From Natronoflexus pectinivorans (GTDB taxonomy: Bacteria; Bacteroidota; Bacteroidia; Bacteroidales; Marinilabiliaceae), in contig NZ_SLWK01000003.1 in assembly GCF_004345615.1 (NCBI RefSeq), positions 124,001-188,000 of the forward strand: a stretch of 64,000 nt of DNA, written 5' to 3'. Position numbers and translations under genes: made by a program. Each line of letters begins with the position of its first letter. Position 1 is the first letter of the stretch. Under the pieces are notes generated by a model, which did not search any database, was not told where the DNA came from, and saw nothing but the letters and a program-made list of their open reading frames with translations. Positions 9,235-19,843 of the stretch are shown piece after piece.

Positions 9235-9852
9235 ATGTTTATGGAATTATCCGATACCTATAAAACACTTGCTCAGCCGGCTGAAGGTTTATATAAAGAA
9301 AAGGGAAGTAAATTTTTGGCTTTTGCCTGGCCTGTGAAGTCTGAAGTTGAAATTAAGGATCTCATTGACCAGGTTAAAGCCAAATATTATGATGCACGTC
9401 ATCATTGCTATGCCTGGCAGTTGGGAAACGATGGTATGCACTTTCGTGTAAACGATGACGGGGAGCCATCGGGAACTGCCGGAAAACCTATTCACGGTCA
9501 AATCAAATCAAATGAAATCACCAATGTTTTAATTTTGGTGGTGCGCTACTTTGGAGGGACAAAACTTGGTACCAGCGGTCTTATACAGGCCTACAAAGAG
9601 GCAGCTGCTGATGCCATTTCCAATGGCATCATAGTCGAACGAACCGTTGACAAACATCTTACCATACAATTTGCTTACGAAAATATGAATGATGTGATGA
9701 GGGTCATTAAAGAGATAGAGCCCTCTATTGTTCATCAGGATTTTAATCTTCGGTGCGAAATGGTATTGTCAATCAGAGAGAGTAAGTATCAAGAGTTATT
9801 AAGCCGGTTTGAGCAACTTATGGACGTGTCCCTAATTGATGAAAAACCCTGA
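9235..9852 (+). CDS. YigZ/IMPACT-family protein (UPF0029)
   Basis: A 205-residue protein carrying the UPF0029 N-terminal domain: KGSKFLAFAWPV, ARHHCYAWQLG, NDDGEPSGTAGKPI and VVRYFGGTKLGTSGL, all conserved landmarks of YigZ/IMPACT. The family is linked to translation regulation in eukaryotes (IMPACT/GCN1), but its bacterial role is undefined. ATG at 9235 gives MFMELS; the ATG at 9241 is an equally good start. Its last 35 bases overlap, head to head, the end of the COG3014 lipoprotein gene on the other strand. Confidence 0.9.
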   Translation: MFMELSDTYKTLAQPAEGLYKEKGSKFLAFAWPVKSEVEIKDLIDQVKAKYYDARHHCYAWQLGNDGMHFRVNDDGEPSGTAGKPIHGQIKSNEITNVLILVVRYFGGTKLGTSGLIQAYKEAAADAISNGIIVERTVDKHLTIQFAYENMNDVMRVIKEIEPSIVHQDFNLRCEMVLSIRESKYQELLSRFEQLMDVSLIDEKP

Positions 9853-11203
9853 AACTCGTATCACCCGGTTGTATGTTCACTGAAACATTCTCAGAAGAAA
9901 CGCCGCCGCCAACACGGTGTTGTTCCAGTATTAACTCATTTTTGCCTGCCGGTAACGAAACACGAGTATAGGATAGGGAATAAGGGAGTGATTGCCAATT
10001 TCGGGTATCCGCTCGCTCAGTTATGGCGTTAATGATGCTGACCAAAGTACCAAGGTTTCTATTTTCATTTCGAGCTGTTCTTTCCATAATCTGCTTGGCT
10101 GCCAAACGCATGATGTTGTTGCCGACTTCGCGCAACATGCGATCGTGCAAGGATTGAAATGCGATGCGATTGATGTTTTGTGCCATTTCAAGTCGGTGTC
10201 TTTCTCCCTGGTGAAGAAGTGATGCTTCATGATAGAGTGGCGGACGCTCGACATATTTTGGAAATGCTACCCGAATGATGGACAAATTGCTCAAAGAAGC
10301 TCTTTGCTGTGACGATTGATTGCCCAGATAAATTGGAAATGTCACTCCCAGTTCATCGCTTCCTAAAATCATCATTCCGTTTCGGGTTCCCATGTTACTG
10401 AGGTTCAGACTCCATTCAGATTTTACAGGCCCTAAACCATTCATCCATATAAAAACCAAATCTCCGTTTTCGCTGTCTGGTTCCGGCGCTTTAATACCAA
10501 ACTTCTCTTCATAATAGCGCACTTCGTTTCTAAAACCCATGCGACGAGCAGAATAAAGCAAATCTTCCTTTAATTGAAGTGGAGGGCCAAGATGAAATAG
10601 TTCCGTATAGTCGGTTTCATAAATTTCCAATGCATTTCGATAGGCGATAAATGCATTGTTGTAATCACCGTTGGCCTGGTAAATCAGTCCCATCAAATTG
10701 TGTGCAAAAGCATCCCGGGCATAACGGTTTTTATGATTCCGGTATTGATCGTTAATTTCCTGAAGTCTGATGTTTACGCGTCGCGCTTCAACGAGTGCAC
10801 CCTCATAATTTTCTAAAGCAATAAAATTCAGTGCTTTGTAATAGTGAATCATGATGGATTCGAAATCCTCGGGAGGATAGGGGCGAGCCATGGGATTGGA
10901 AACAAGTACCAATGCCTCTGTCGCAAGATTCTTTCGGTAATCCTCAATATAAAAATCCGCTTTGTCGAAATAGCGGTTGCTCTCTTCATGTTCGCCCATC
11001 ATAAAAAGAACCAATCCGCGGTTCATGTAAAACAGAACCCTGTGATTATTACTTTCTGCCCATCGTCTGTTGCGCTCCAGGGAACGGTTGGCCTGCTCAA
11101 AATCCCCGGAAGCAATTTGTGTCTGAACTTCAGCTGTGCGCTGGTAAAATGTAGCACATCCTGTCAGGATCAACAACATATTTACCATCAGCAGATACTT
11201 CAT
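9818..11203 (-). CDS. COG3014-family lipoprotein with TPR-like helices
   Basis: A 461-residue protein with a lipoprotein signal (MLLILTGC, Cys16). Residues about 25-240 are helical TPR-like repeats ('N-R-G-L-V-L-F-M-M-G...', 'NLMGLIYQANGDYNNAFIAY', 'Y-R-N-A-L-E-I-Y'). A C-terminal beta-rich region carries the conserved F-P-K-Y-V-E-R-P-P-L segment. This combination is the COG3014 family, which commonly neighbours LpoB-like lipoproteins, as here. Role unproven; the association suggests an envelope or peptidoglycan-related function. A hairpin at 11269-11294 separates it from lpoB, so the two may be transcribed separately. Its 3' end overlaps the YigZ gene on the other strand by 35 bases. Confidence 0.8.
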   Translation of the reverse strand: MKYLLMVNMLLILTGCATFYQRTAEVQTQIASGDFEQANRSLERNRRWAESNNHRVLFYMNRGLVLFMMGEHEESNRYFDKADFYIEDYRKNLATEALVLVSNPMARPYPPEDFESIMIHYYKALNFIALENYEGALVEARRVNIRLQEINDQYRNHKNRYARDAFAHNLMGLIYQANGDYNNAFIAYRNALEIYETDYTELFHLGPPLQLKEDLLYSARRMGFRNEVRYYEEKFGIKAPEPDSENGDLVFIWMNGLGPVKSEWSLNLSNMGTRNGMMILGSDELGVTFPIYLGNQSSQQRASLSNLSIIRVAFPKYVERPPLYHEASLLHQGERHRLEMAQNINRIAFQSLHDRMLREVGNNIMRLAAKQIMERTARNENRNLGTLVSIINAITERADTRNWQSLPYSLSYTRVSLPAGKNELILEQHRVGGGVSSENVSVNIQPGDTSFRVFHQLGTRP

Positions 11204-11268
11204 TGTAAATTGAGTTATATTTAATTGCAGAGTTGAGGACTTTGTTTTGAATTCTGAAAAATTTTATT

Positions 11269-11294
11269 GTCGTGCGGAAAACATTCCGCACGAC
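11269..11294 (-). terminator. Probable terminator between lpoB-like and COG3014 genes
   Basis: Arms 11269-11279 and 11284-11294 (GTCGTGCGGAA / TTCCGCACGAC) give a perfect GC-rich 11-bp stem with a 4-base loop. On the minus strand it follows the LpoB-like gene and is trailed by AATAAAATTTTT, a broken T-run. Confidence 0.65.
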
Positions 11295-11327
11295 TTTATA
11301 TACCTAAATGCTAGCTGGTTAGAATCT

Positions 11328-11918
11328 TTAGTTTCTGACGTATTTACGTATCTGTTTATCACCAATCCAAACGATTTCGCTGGTCTCAAGGTGAGTTAGT
11401 TCCAAATTCACACGATAGTAAATAACCCTTTCGCGACGATAAGTGTCAACAATTGAGTTAATATCGCCATTGAGCATGAAATCGGCACCCAGTTCCTGAC
11501 CCCATCTTTTAGCGGTTTCCACCGAAGCAAATTCTTGCTGCGCTGCACGTTCCCGTCGAAGCTCTTCCCGTTTATCACCGGCTTGCACCAAACGCACTCT
11601 GCCACTGTTTATAAATGCTCTTTCAACGTCGCGAATAAATGTTTCTGCACTGATGTGCTCATGGGATTTATTATATACAAGCCCTACAATCACTACGGGT
11701 CTTTCATCGGTATTGCGGGTATGATTATCTATCCAGTGACCGCCTAGAATCTGATCGACCATGGCCTGTGCAGTCAACCGCGAGTCGGTATCGTTCCAAC
11801 GTCCACTAAGATCAATGGTTTCATCTAATCCAACACGCTCAACGCGTCGCGAAGTACAGCCCTGAAGCATAAACAATCCGGCAAGGGCAACAATAAGGGT
11901 AAGTGATATGTATTTCAT
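11328..11918 (-). CDS. LpoB-like lipoprotein (penicillin-binding protein activator family)
   Basis: A 196-residue protein with lipobox LQGC (Cys21). The body matches the LpoB/YcfM family (PF13036): the opening D-L-S-G-R-W-N-D-T-D-S segment near residue 37, VVIVGLVYNKSHEHI near 75, a central helix, then GADFMLNGDINSI near 145 and R-V-N-L-E-L...IVWIGDKQIRKY at the end. In gamma-proteobacteria LpoB activates PBP1b from the outer membrane; in Bacteroidota the family is widespread but the partner is not established. It pairs with the downstream COG3014 lipoprotein, a recurrent neighbourhood. Confidence 0.85.
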   Translation of the reverse strand: MKYISLTLIVALAGLFMLQGCTSRRVERVGLDETIDLSGRWNDTDSRLTAQAMVDQILGGHWIDNHTRNTDERPVVIVGLVYNKSHEHISAETFIRDVERAFINSGRVRLVQAGDKREELRRERAAQQEFASVETAKRWGQELGADFMLNGDINSIVDTYRRERVIYYRVNLELTHLETSEIVWIGDKQIRKYVRN

Positions 11919-11955
11919 AATTTTTAATATTAAAGTTAATTTCCATCATCAATTT

Positions 11956-12507
11956 TTATGCCATCTTATCTTCATTTATACTTCCCAGATAATGAGCTAA
12001 TTGTTCAGTTAAACTGACCTCTTTTTGCTCATTCAGTTCTATCATAAAATCCAGATCGTCGCCAAATGGTTTGGATGCTCCTGCTTTAAACCGCGCCTTA
12101 GACAATTTTACCACCCAATGAAGGGGAAAGTAGTAATACCTGGAAATAACCACCAGCAAATCGGGGGAAGATTCTATAAATGCAGAAACTGACTCACTTT
12201 GAGGGTACATGAAAAAACCAAGATCCTTAACGGTGAAGAAAGTCTTCTTTTTGTCACTTATATAATTATGCTCCTTTACATGTTCAGGAATATAGCCCAA
12301 AAGGGTAAAACTGGTGCCATACTCTGCTCTCGATTTTATAAAACGGTTCACTTCCTCCACAATTCCCTTATCGCCGGCATCGAAAACAATACCAATGCTT
12401 TTGGCCTGTTTAAGACTTATTACATTAACAACTCGTTTAACCGATTTTGCCTGCCTGTTTAAAATCCATGCCCCAACGCGGGTTCGTGTTTTTCGAAATA
12501 ACTTCAT
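11956..12507 (-). CDS. DUF6913-family conserved hypothetical protein
   Basis: A 183-residue soluble protein without signal peptide. The N-terminus is basic (KLFRKTRTR...NRQAKSVKR). The middle contains IGIVFDAGDKGIVEEVNRF, a strand-turn-helix recalling a nucleotide-fold protein, and LLGYIPEHVKEHNYISDKK. The end holds SPDLLVVISRYYYFPLHWVVKLSKARFKAG, a conserved piece of DUF6913 proteins of Bacteroidota. Function unknown. It is 37 bases upstream of lpoB on the same strand and is preceded by a palindromic repeat element that separates it from ligA. Confidence 0.75.
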   Translation of the reverse strand: MKLFRKTRTRVGAWILNRQAKSVKRVVNVISLKQAKSIGIVFDAGDKGIVEEVNRFIKSRAEYGTSFTLLGYIPEHVKEHNYISDKKKTFFTVKDLGFFMYPQSESVSAFIESSPDLLVVISRYYYFPLHWVVKLSKARFKAGASKPFGDDLDFMIELNEQKEVSLTEQLAHYLGSINEDKMA

Positions 12508-12550
12508 TTTAATGATTTATATATTGCACAAAAATCATGCTTTATAAAGA

Positions 12551-12730
12551 CTGTTTAAATTTATATCGACGATTTTTAGATGCTATCCCGATATTTATGG
12601 ATTAGATAAAAACAGGATACCAGTTGTGTCTAATTATCTTTCTTAACAACTCTATCTGTCTATTCCCGAATATCTCGGGATAAAAATCTTCGAGTCTTTA
12701 CATGTTTTATAGATTAAATTTAAACGGTTA
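12551..12730. repeat. Palindromic intergenic element, family A, copy 1
   Basis: About 180 bases between the ligA stop and the DUF6913 start. The ends are inverted (TGTTTAAATTTA at 12552-12563; its near complement TAAATTTAAACGG at the right end). Inside, the two halves are also inverted copies: ATCCCGATATTTATGG at left against TTCCCGAATATCTCGGGA at right, each flanked by GATTTTT(A)/TAAAAATC. The centre reads CCAGTTGTGTCTAATTATC, shared with copies at 31.8 and 48.6 kb. It folds as one long imperfect hairpin. No transposase is encoded; a MITE-like or REP-like element is inferred. Confidence 0.7.
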
Positions 12731-12787
12731 CTAATATGTGCATAAAAGTAAAAAGTAAATGGATAAAAGCCGAAATAATTCCGAATA

Positions 12788-15328
<2,541 letters not shown>

Positions 15329-15367
15329 TTATGAAACAAATCAAGAACCAATCTCTTAATTAGCGTC

Positions 15368-15613
15368 CTATTTTCTTGAGTGCCCGGTAATCTTACTCTC
15401 TATCCACTGCCTTAATGCACCGGAAAGCGGTTTTATCCATTCTGCCAAGGCAGAGGACAGCAAGCGCATTGGACTAAGTGCGGCACTAAATTCCATCACA
15501 GACAAATCCAGTTTACGACGAGCCAGCCTAACTTCATATAGCAGTCGGGTTTTCTCCTCTTCTAATTCCTGAAATGATTCGATGTATTGATAACTGATTT
15601 TTCGTTTTGCCAT
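15368..15613 (-). CDS. Small hypothetical protein in the YtxH/holin-like cluster
   Basis: An 81-residue protein, not recognised at family level. It starts basic (MAKRKISYQYIESF), continues with a charged helix (EELEEEKTRLLYEVRLARRKL in part) that could form a coiled coil, and ends with an amphipathic region (PMRLLSSALAEWIKPLSGALRQW). It is 22 bases downstream of the holin-like gene on the same strand, the usual place for a third member of this Bacteroidota envelope trio, so it is probably co-expressed. Confidence 0.7.
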   Translation of the reverse strand: MAKRKISYQYIESFQELEEEKTRLLYEVRLARRKLDLSVMEFSAALSPMRLLSSALAEWIKPLSGALRQWIESKITGHSRK

Positions 15614-15635
15614 AGGAAAATATGTTTTTTAAATT

Positions 15636-16004
15636 TTACTCATCATCATCCTCAAATTTTGGGAAAAAGAGCTTTACAAAAGATCTGATTACAGGTTTTT
15701 CAACTAGTTTTCGGCGAAGCAGATAGAACATCCACGCCAATAAAAAATAGAAACCCGAAATAAATAGAAACCCAAGAGTTACGGATTCTAACAAATGTCC
15801 CAAAAAATAGGCTCCTGCAATAGAAATAAACATCAAAGCGAAAAAAAGCAAGTAAAGAATGCCCATTTTTACAGCAAACCCTGCGGTAAACCTGGATAAC
15901 TCTTCCACAATGTGCAATTTTAATAAGTCTATGCGCTTATCTACGTATTTCTCAAATTCATCTTTTACATCATTCAGATGATCTTTAAAGTCTTCTTTAA
16001 ACAT
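15636..16004 (-). CDS. Holin-superfamily-III (phage holin-like, PF07332) membrane protein
   Basis: A 122-residue protein: an N-terminal charged helix (FKEDFKDHLNDVKDEFEKYVDKRIDLLKLH), then two membrane segments (about 47-72 and 80-98), then a basic/acidic tail. This arrangement matches the chromosomal 'phage holin family' proteins common in Bacteroidota, which are not linked to prophages and usually sit beside YtxH proteins. A stress or envelope role is inferred. No phage genes are nearby. Confidence 0.75.
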   Translation of the reverse strand: MFKEDFKDHLNDVKDEFEKYVDKRIDLLKLHIVEELSRFTAGFAVKMGILYLLFFALMFISIAGAYFLGHLLESVTLGFLFISGFYFLLAWMFYLLRRKLVEKPVIRSFVKLFFPKFEDDDE

Positions 16005-16205
16005 AATACATCCTGATTTAGTGAGGTTGTGTAAGTACTGTATGTAAATATATCAAATTTCTTTACAGTATAGTTAAATTCTCTCCATATCTTATTTGGG
16101 AAACAGTTCAAACAAAACATCCGGCAGAACCCGATGTAAAGCGAGCATGGCCGGATGCAGGATTTTTAAATCCTCGAAAAAATGATTAATTGAGATAAAA
16201 TGTGA

Positions 16206-16227
16206 CAATGCTTTGCAAAAAGCATTG
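16206..16227 (-). terminator. Probable terminator of the YtxH gene
   Basis: CAATGCTTT (16206-16214) pairs with AAAGCATTG (16219-16227), a 9-bp stem with a 4-base loop, 12 bases past the YtxH stop on the minus strand. The T-run after it is weak. A second hairpin, CATCCGGC/GCCGGATG at 16118-16157, follows before the holin-like gene. Confidence 0.55.
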
Positions 16228-16238
16228 GGTCTTAATAC

Positions 16239-16520
16239 CTATTTAGCTTTCGCTTCCTGTGGCTTTTTATATTCATTCACCATTTTCTCAATTCTTCCTT
16301 CGACTTCATGTATTTTTTGTTTGATATCCTCCTTTAATTCTCCTCCTTTGGTTTTAAGTTTTCCTCGAAGGACATCCAACTCATCTTCCAATTCATCGAC
16401 TTTCTTCTTGATTTGCTTGCGGGTATCTTCACCCGACTGAGGGGCATATAACAATGCAATAGTTGCGCCTAAAGCTGCGCCAGCCAGTAAACCTCCTATA
16501 AATGATCCTGCACTTCTCAT
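16239..16520 (-). CDS. YtxH domain-containing protein
   Basis: A 93-residue protein with the YtxH signature: a Gly/Ala-rich membrane helix (SFIGGLLAGAALGATIALLYAP) followed by Q-S-G-E-D-T-R-K-Q-I-K-K-K and a long charged coiled-coil helix to the C-terminus. YtxH proteins are general-stress associated small membrane proteins. It is followed on the same strand, after 234 bases with hairpins, by the holin-like gene. Confidence 0.9.
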   Translation of the reverse strand: MRSAGSFIGGLLAGAALGATIALLYAPQSGEDTRKQIKKKVDELEDELDVLRGKLKTKGGELKEDIKQKIHEVEGRIEKMVNEYKKPQEAKAK

Positions 16521-16522
16521 AA

Positions 16523-17365
16523 TACAAGTTTTTAAGGTTAAACAATATATTGATTTTCAATATTCTATAAAATTGGGGTACATTACCCTGTTTGTAATTA
16601 GTAAATATTAATAGTTCGTTAAACCATTGAGATATTTTAATTACTATTTATAAAAAAATTACGCGATACAAACGACAACTTACTTTTAATCAACTTTTTT
16701 ACCCTTTGAAATTCGGGACATTTGACCTGTTGATTCAGTCATCAGGCCGTTTAACATGCTCAGATGCGAAGTTGTTGCAATAAAATTAAATAACCGTTTG
16801 AGATCGGCGTGTTATCTAACTTTTTCGTTAATAATAAATATAGGACTAAATTATCAAAAAGTCAAATATGCAATTCATAAAGCATTATTAATAAATAAAC
16901 CAACTGACGTCAATAATGTTCTTTTTAACATCGTTAAATTCTATTGAAGAAGCAATTGAAATGCCGCTGTGTAGGCATTGTTGGAGATAATCGACAACTA
17001 TCCATCTGTTCATAGCAATCAGTGCTCAAAATAAGATGTTGTAAAAAAACTTAAAAGATTCAAACATCTGTTTGTGTAAGATTCTGGTTCATCATATTTC
17101 ATTATTAAATATATAATTTAGTAAACTAACTGTATATATCTAATATAAAGAAAATTAAAAAATATTTCATTAGATTTCCAATAAAATTGATAAAACAATT
17201 TAAATGACTGTATTTCAACACATAATTATTATTACGCAGGAAATAAAAACTCCAAATCATTCATTAAACGGATTGTTTTATCTTTACACAAAGAAACCCT
17301 TCAAATTTGTTTAAACCCAACATGCACCGCATGTTGTTTGAGATAGACATTAAACCGGAGAAAAG
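16523..17365. other. Gene-free AT-rich region between divergent ytxH and relA
   Basis: About 840 bases with no convincing gene; the 63-codon frame at 16756 has no recognisable sequence. At 16609-16622 it contains TAATAGTTCGTTAA, identical to the terminal repeat of the family B elements, without the rest of the element. A TATCTTTA sequence near 17280 could be the -7 box of the relA promoter. Confidence 0.5.
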
Positions 17366-19600
17366 ATGGAAACAAAACTAGCCAACATATCAACCGAAGA
17401 TCGGAAAGAGATTATTCAGGCGTATCAAAAGTTACTCAGAGCCTCTCGTAATGTTCTTAATTGGGATGATATCAAACAAATTAGAAAAGCAATTGAGCTG
17501 TCGCTCGAGCAGGCTGGTTTTGATCGTCGGTTATCAGGTAAACTCTCCGTTGTTCATTCCCTTGAAGTGGCCACCATCGCGCTGGAAGAAATTGGTCTTG
17601 GCAGAACCTCGCTAATATGTGCATTGCTTTATGATACCGTACGAAAATCTGATCAATCCATTGATCAGATCCAAAAGCAATTTGGTTCACAGGTTGCTAA
17701 TATCATGGATGGACTGGTAAAAGTATTTGATCTGTATCAAAGGAATGTATCCATTCAATCCGAAAATTTTAGAAAGTTGTTGCTGACCTTTGCACAGGAT
17801 GTACGGGTGATACTGATCATTATAGCCGAAAGACTTCAGACCATCCGTACTCTGGATTTATACGATAGGGAATTACAGCTGAAGATAGCTTCTGAAATAT
17901 CCTATTTATATGCTCCAATGGCGCATCGTTTAGGTTTGTACACCATCAAATCGGAGATGGAAGACCTCGTGATGAAATATACGAACCGCGACATGTATAA
18001 ATTCATTGCCAAAAAACTGAACGAAACCAAACGTGCTCGGGAGAAATATATTAAGGAGTTTATAGATCCTATTAAAGAGGAGCTTGAGCAATATAATTTA
18101 AAGTTTGACATTAAGGGAAGAACCAAAACTATTCACTCCATTTTTAACAAAATGCAGAAGCAAAAGGTGGAGTTTGAACAGGTTTACGACCTTTTTGCGA
18201 TCCGTGTTATACTGGACAGTCCTCAAAAACACGAAAAAGCAGATTGCTGGAAAGTTTATTCAGTTGTAGCCGATAAATATCAGCCCAATCCCAGTCGCAT
18301 GCGCGACTGGTTATCCATTCCCAAAAGCAACGGTTATGAATCGCTGCATACAACCGTATTAGGCCCCGCAAATAAGTGGGTGGAGGTGCAAATCCGCTCC
18401 AAACGTATGGACGAAGTCGCCGAAAGAGGATTGGCTGCCCACTGGAAATACAAAGGAGTGAAAGGTGATCAGGGACTGGATATGTGGTTAGCTAATATTC
18501 GGGATATACTTGAAAATCCGGAACTTAATGCCGTTGATTTCATTGACGACTTTAAGCTAAACCTATATGACGAGGAGGTATTTGTTTTTACTCCCAAAGG
18601 CGACTTGAGAAGGCTTCCCAAAGGAGCTACGGTGTTGGATTTCGCATTTGATATTCATTCCGAAGTCGGGAAAAAATGTGCAGGAGCCCGTGTAAACGAT
18701 AAAAACGTGAGCATTCGGCATGTTCTTCAAAATGGTGACCAAGTAGATATACAAACCACTTCCAACCAGGAACCGAAACAGGATTGGTTACAAATAGTTG
18801 TAACCTCTAAGGCAAAAACCAAGCTAAAACAAGCGCTGCGCGATATTCAGTATAAGGAATCAGAGCTTGGAAGAGAACTTCTTGTAAGACGCTTAAAAAA
18901 CTGGAAGATAGATCTCAGCGACCAGTTAACAGGAGTGATGGTTAAACACTTTAAATTTAAAAGTGTTAATGATTTCTTTAGAGATATTGCCCTGGAAAAA
19001 CTGGACATAGTAGCAATAAAAGAGTTTATTCAACAGCATGAGCGTAAAGATCATGAACGAGATCATTCAGACTCCCGTCAATCAGGGCGAAGTGCTGAGA
19101 ACTTTATTGCTCCGCCTCAGGATGATGGTCAACTGCAAGGCGATGATGTTTTATTAATCGACAAAAACCTCACCAACGTTGATTTTAAACTGGCAAAATG
19201 CTGTAATCCCATTTTTGGAGATGAAATTTTTGGGTTTGTTTCTGTTTCAGGTGGCATACGCATCCATAGAAATAATTGCCCCAATGCAAACGAAATGCAC
19301 ACCAAGTTCAGTTACCGTATCATTCAGGCTCGTTGGACTGGTGAAGCAGGAGGAAGTTATCTGGCTGCGATAAAAGTTGTGGGAGAGGACGATATTGGAA
19401 TCGTCAGTAACATTTCTCAAATCATTTCTAAAGAGTTAAAACTAAAAACCCGATCAATTTCAGTCGACTCCAAAGAAGGATTATTTGAGGGTACTGTTTC
19501 TGTGTTCGTAAATAATAATCAAATATTAAATACGTTAATTAAAAAAGTAAAAGAGGTTAAAGGTGTTTTGTCGGTATCGCGTATTGATGCTGTTGGATAA
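17366..19600 (+). CDS. relA: RelA-type (p)ppGpp synthetase with degenerate hydrolase domain
   Basis: A 744-residue long RSH protein. The N-terminal HD domain is present but catalytically altered: His64 is kept, yet the HDxxED motif reads Y-D-T-V-R-K (89-94) and the later 'ADRLHNMRT' motif reads AERLQTIRT, so hydrolase activity is unlikely. The synthetase domain is intact: G-R-T-K-T-I-H-S-I-F-N-K-M (251-263), V-Y-D-L-F-A-I-R (273-280), PKSNGYESLHTTV (319-331), EVQIRS. TGS spans about 405-465 (VFVFTPKGDLRRLPKGAT), the Cys-rich ZFD/CC region about 611-640 (C612, C613, C638), and ACT the C-terminus. It should make (p)ppGpp in the stringent response, sensing uncharged tRNA on ribosomes. A separate bifunctional SpoT-like enzyme is expected elsewhere. 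Confidence 0.92.
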   Translation: METKLANISTEDRKEIIQAYQKLLRASRNVLNWDDIKQIRKAIELSLEQAGFDRRLSGKLSVVHSLEVATIALEEIGLGRTSLICALLYDTVRKSDQSIDQIQKQFGSQVANIMDGLVKVFDLYQRNVSIQSENFRKLLLTFAQDVRVILIIIAERLQTIRTLDLYDRELQLKIASEISYLYAPMAHRLGLYTIKSEMEDLVMKYTNRDMYKFIAKKLNETKRAREKYIKEFIDPIKEELEQYNLKFDIKGRTKTIHSIFNKMQKQKVEFEQVYDLFAIRVILDSPQKHEKADCWKVYSVVADKYQPNPSRMRDWLSIPKSNGYESLHTTVLGPANKWVEVQIRSKRMDEVAERGLAAHWKYKGVKGDQGLDMWLANIRDILENPELNAVDFIDDFKLNLYDEEVFVFTPKGDLRRLPKGATVLDFAFDIHSEVGKKCAGARVNDKNVSIRHVLQNGDQVDIQTTSNQEPKQDWLQIVVTSKAKTKLKQALRDIQYKESELGRELLVRRLKNWKIDLSDQLTGVMVKHFKFKSVNDFFRDIALEKLDIVAIKEFIQQHERKDHERDHSDSRQSGRSAENFIAPPQDDGQLQGDDVLLIDKNLTNVDFKLAKCCNPIFGDEIFGFVSVSGGIRIHRNNCPNANEMHTKFSYRIIQARWTGEAGGSYLAAIKVVGEDDIGIVSNISQIISKELKLKTRSISVDSKEGLFEGTVSVFVNNNQILNTLIKKVKEVKGVLSVSRIDAVG

Positions 19601-19810
19601 ATGTCTAAATTATTTTTTTTGATAAGGTAGAAAAAACTTTTTATTTTTACATTCTGAAACTTAAATAAAACCATTCATATTAAGAACTTTACCCTGACTT
19701 CATTTATAATTTCATGATTTTGGCCTAAAACAACCTGAGATATAATATATTACATCTGAGATTGTAAACACTTAAAAATTTCCTCCTCTGGAAAGGTCCC
19801 CGGTCAAAAT

Positions 19811-19820
19811 TGTAACTTTG
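19811..19820 (+). promoter_or_regulatory. Candidate Bacteroidota promoter -7 box before the membrane HTH gene
   Basis: TAACTTTG, matching TAnnTTTG, lies about 25 bases before the ATG at 19844. No TTTG at the ideal upstream spacing was found. The resulting leader would be short. Confidence 0.4.
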
Positions 19821-19843
19821 CAAATTTTGATGAAGACTCAAAA

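Noticed and set aside
15636-16520. Holin-like gene taken as a prophage remnant
   Set aside because: The YtxH/holin-like/small-protein trio is a chromosomal stress cluster in Bacteroidota, and no phage structural or integrase genes are present.
16756-16947. 63-codon frame upstream of relA
   Set aside because: Low-complexity translated AT-rich sequence without family resemblance; part of the intergenic region.
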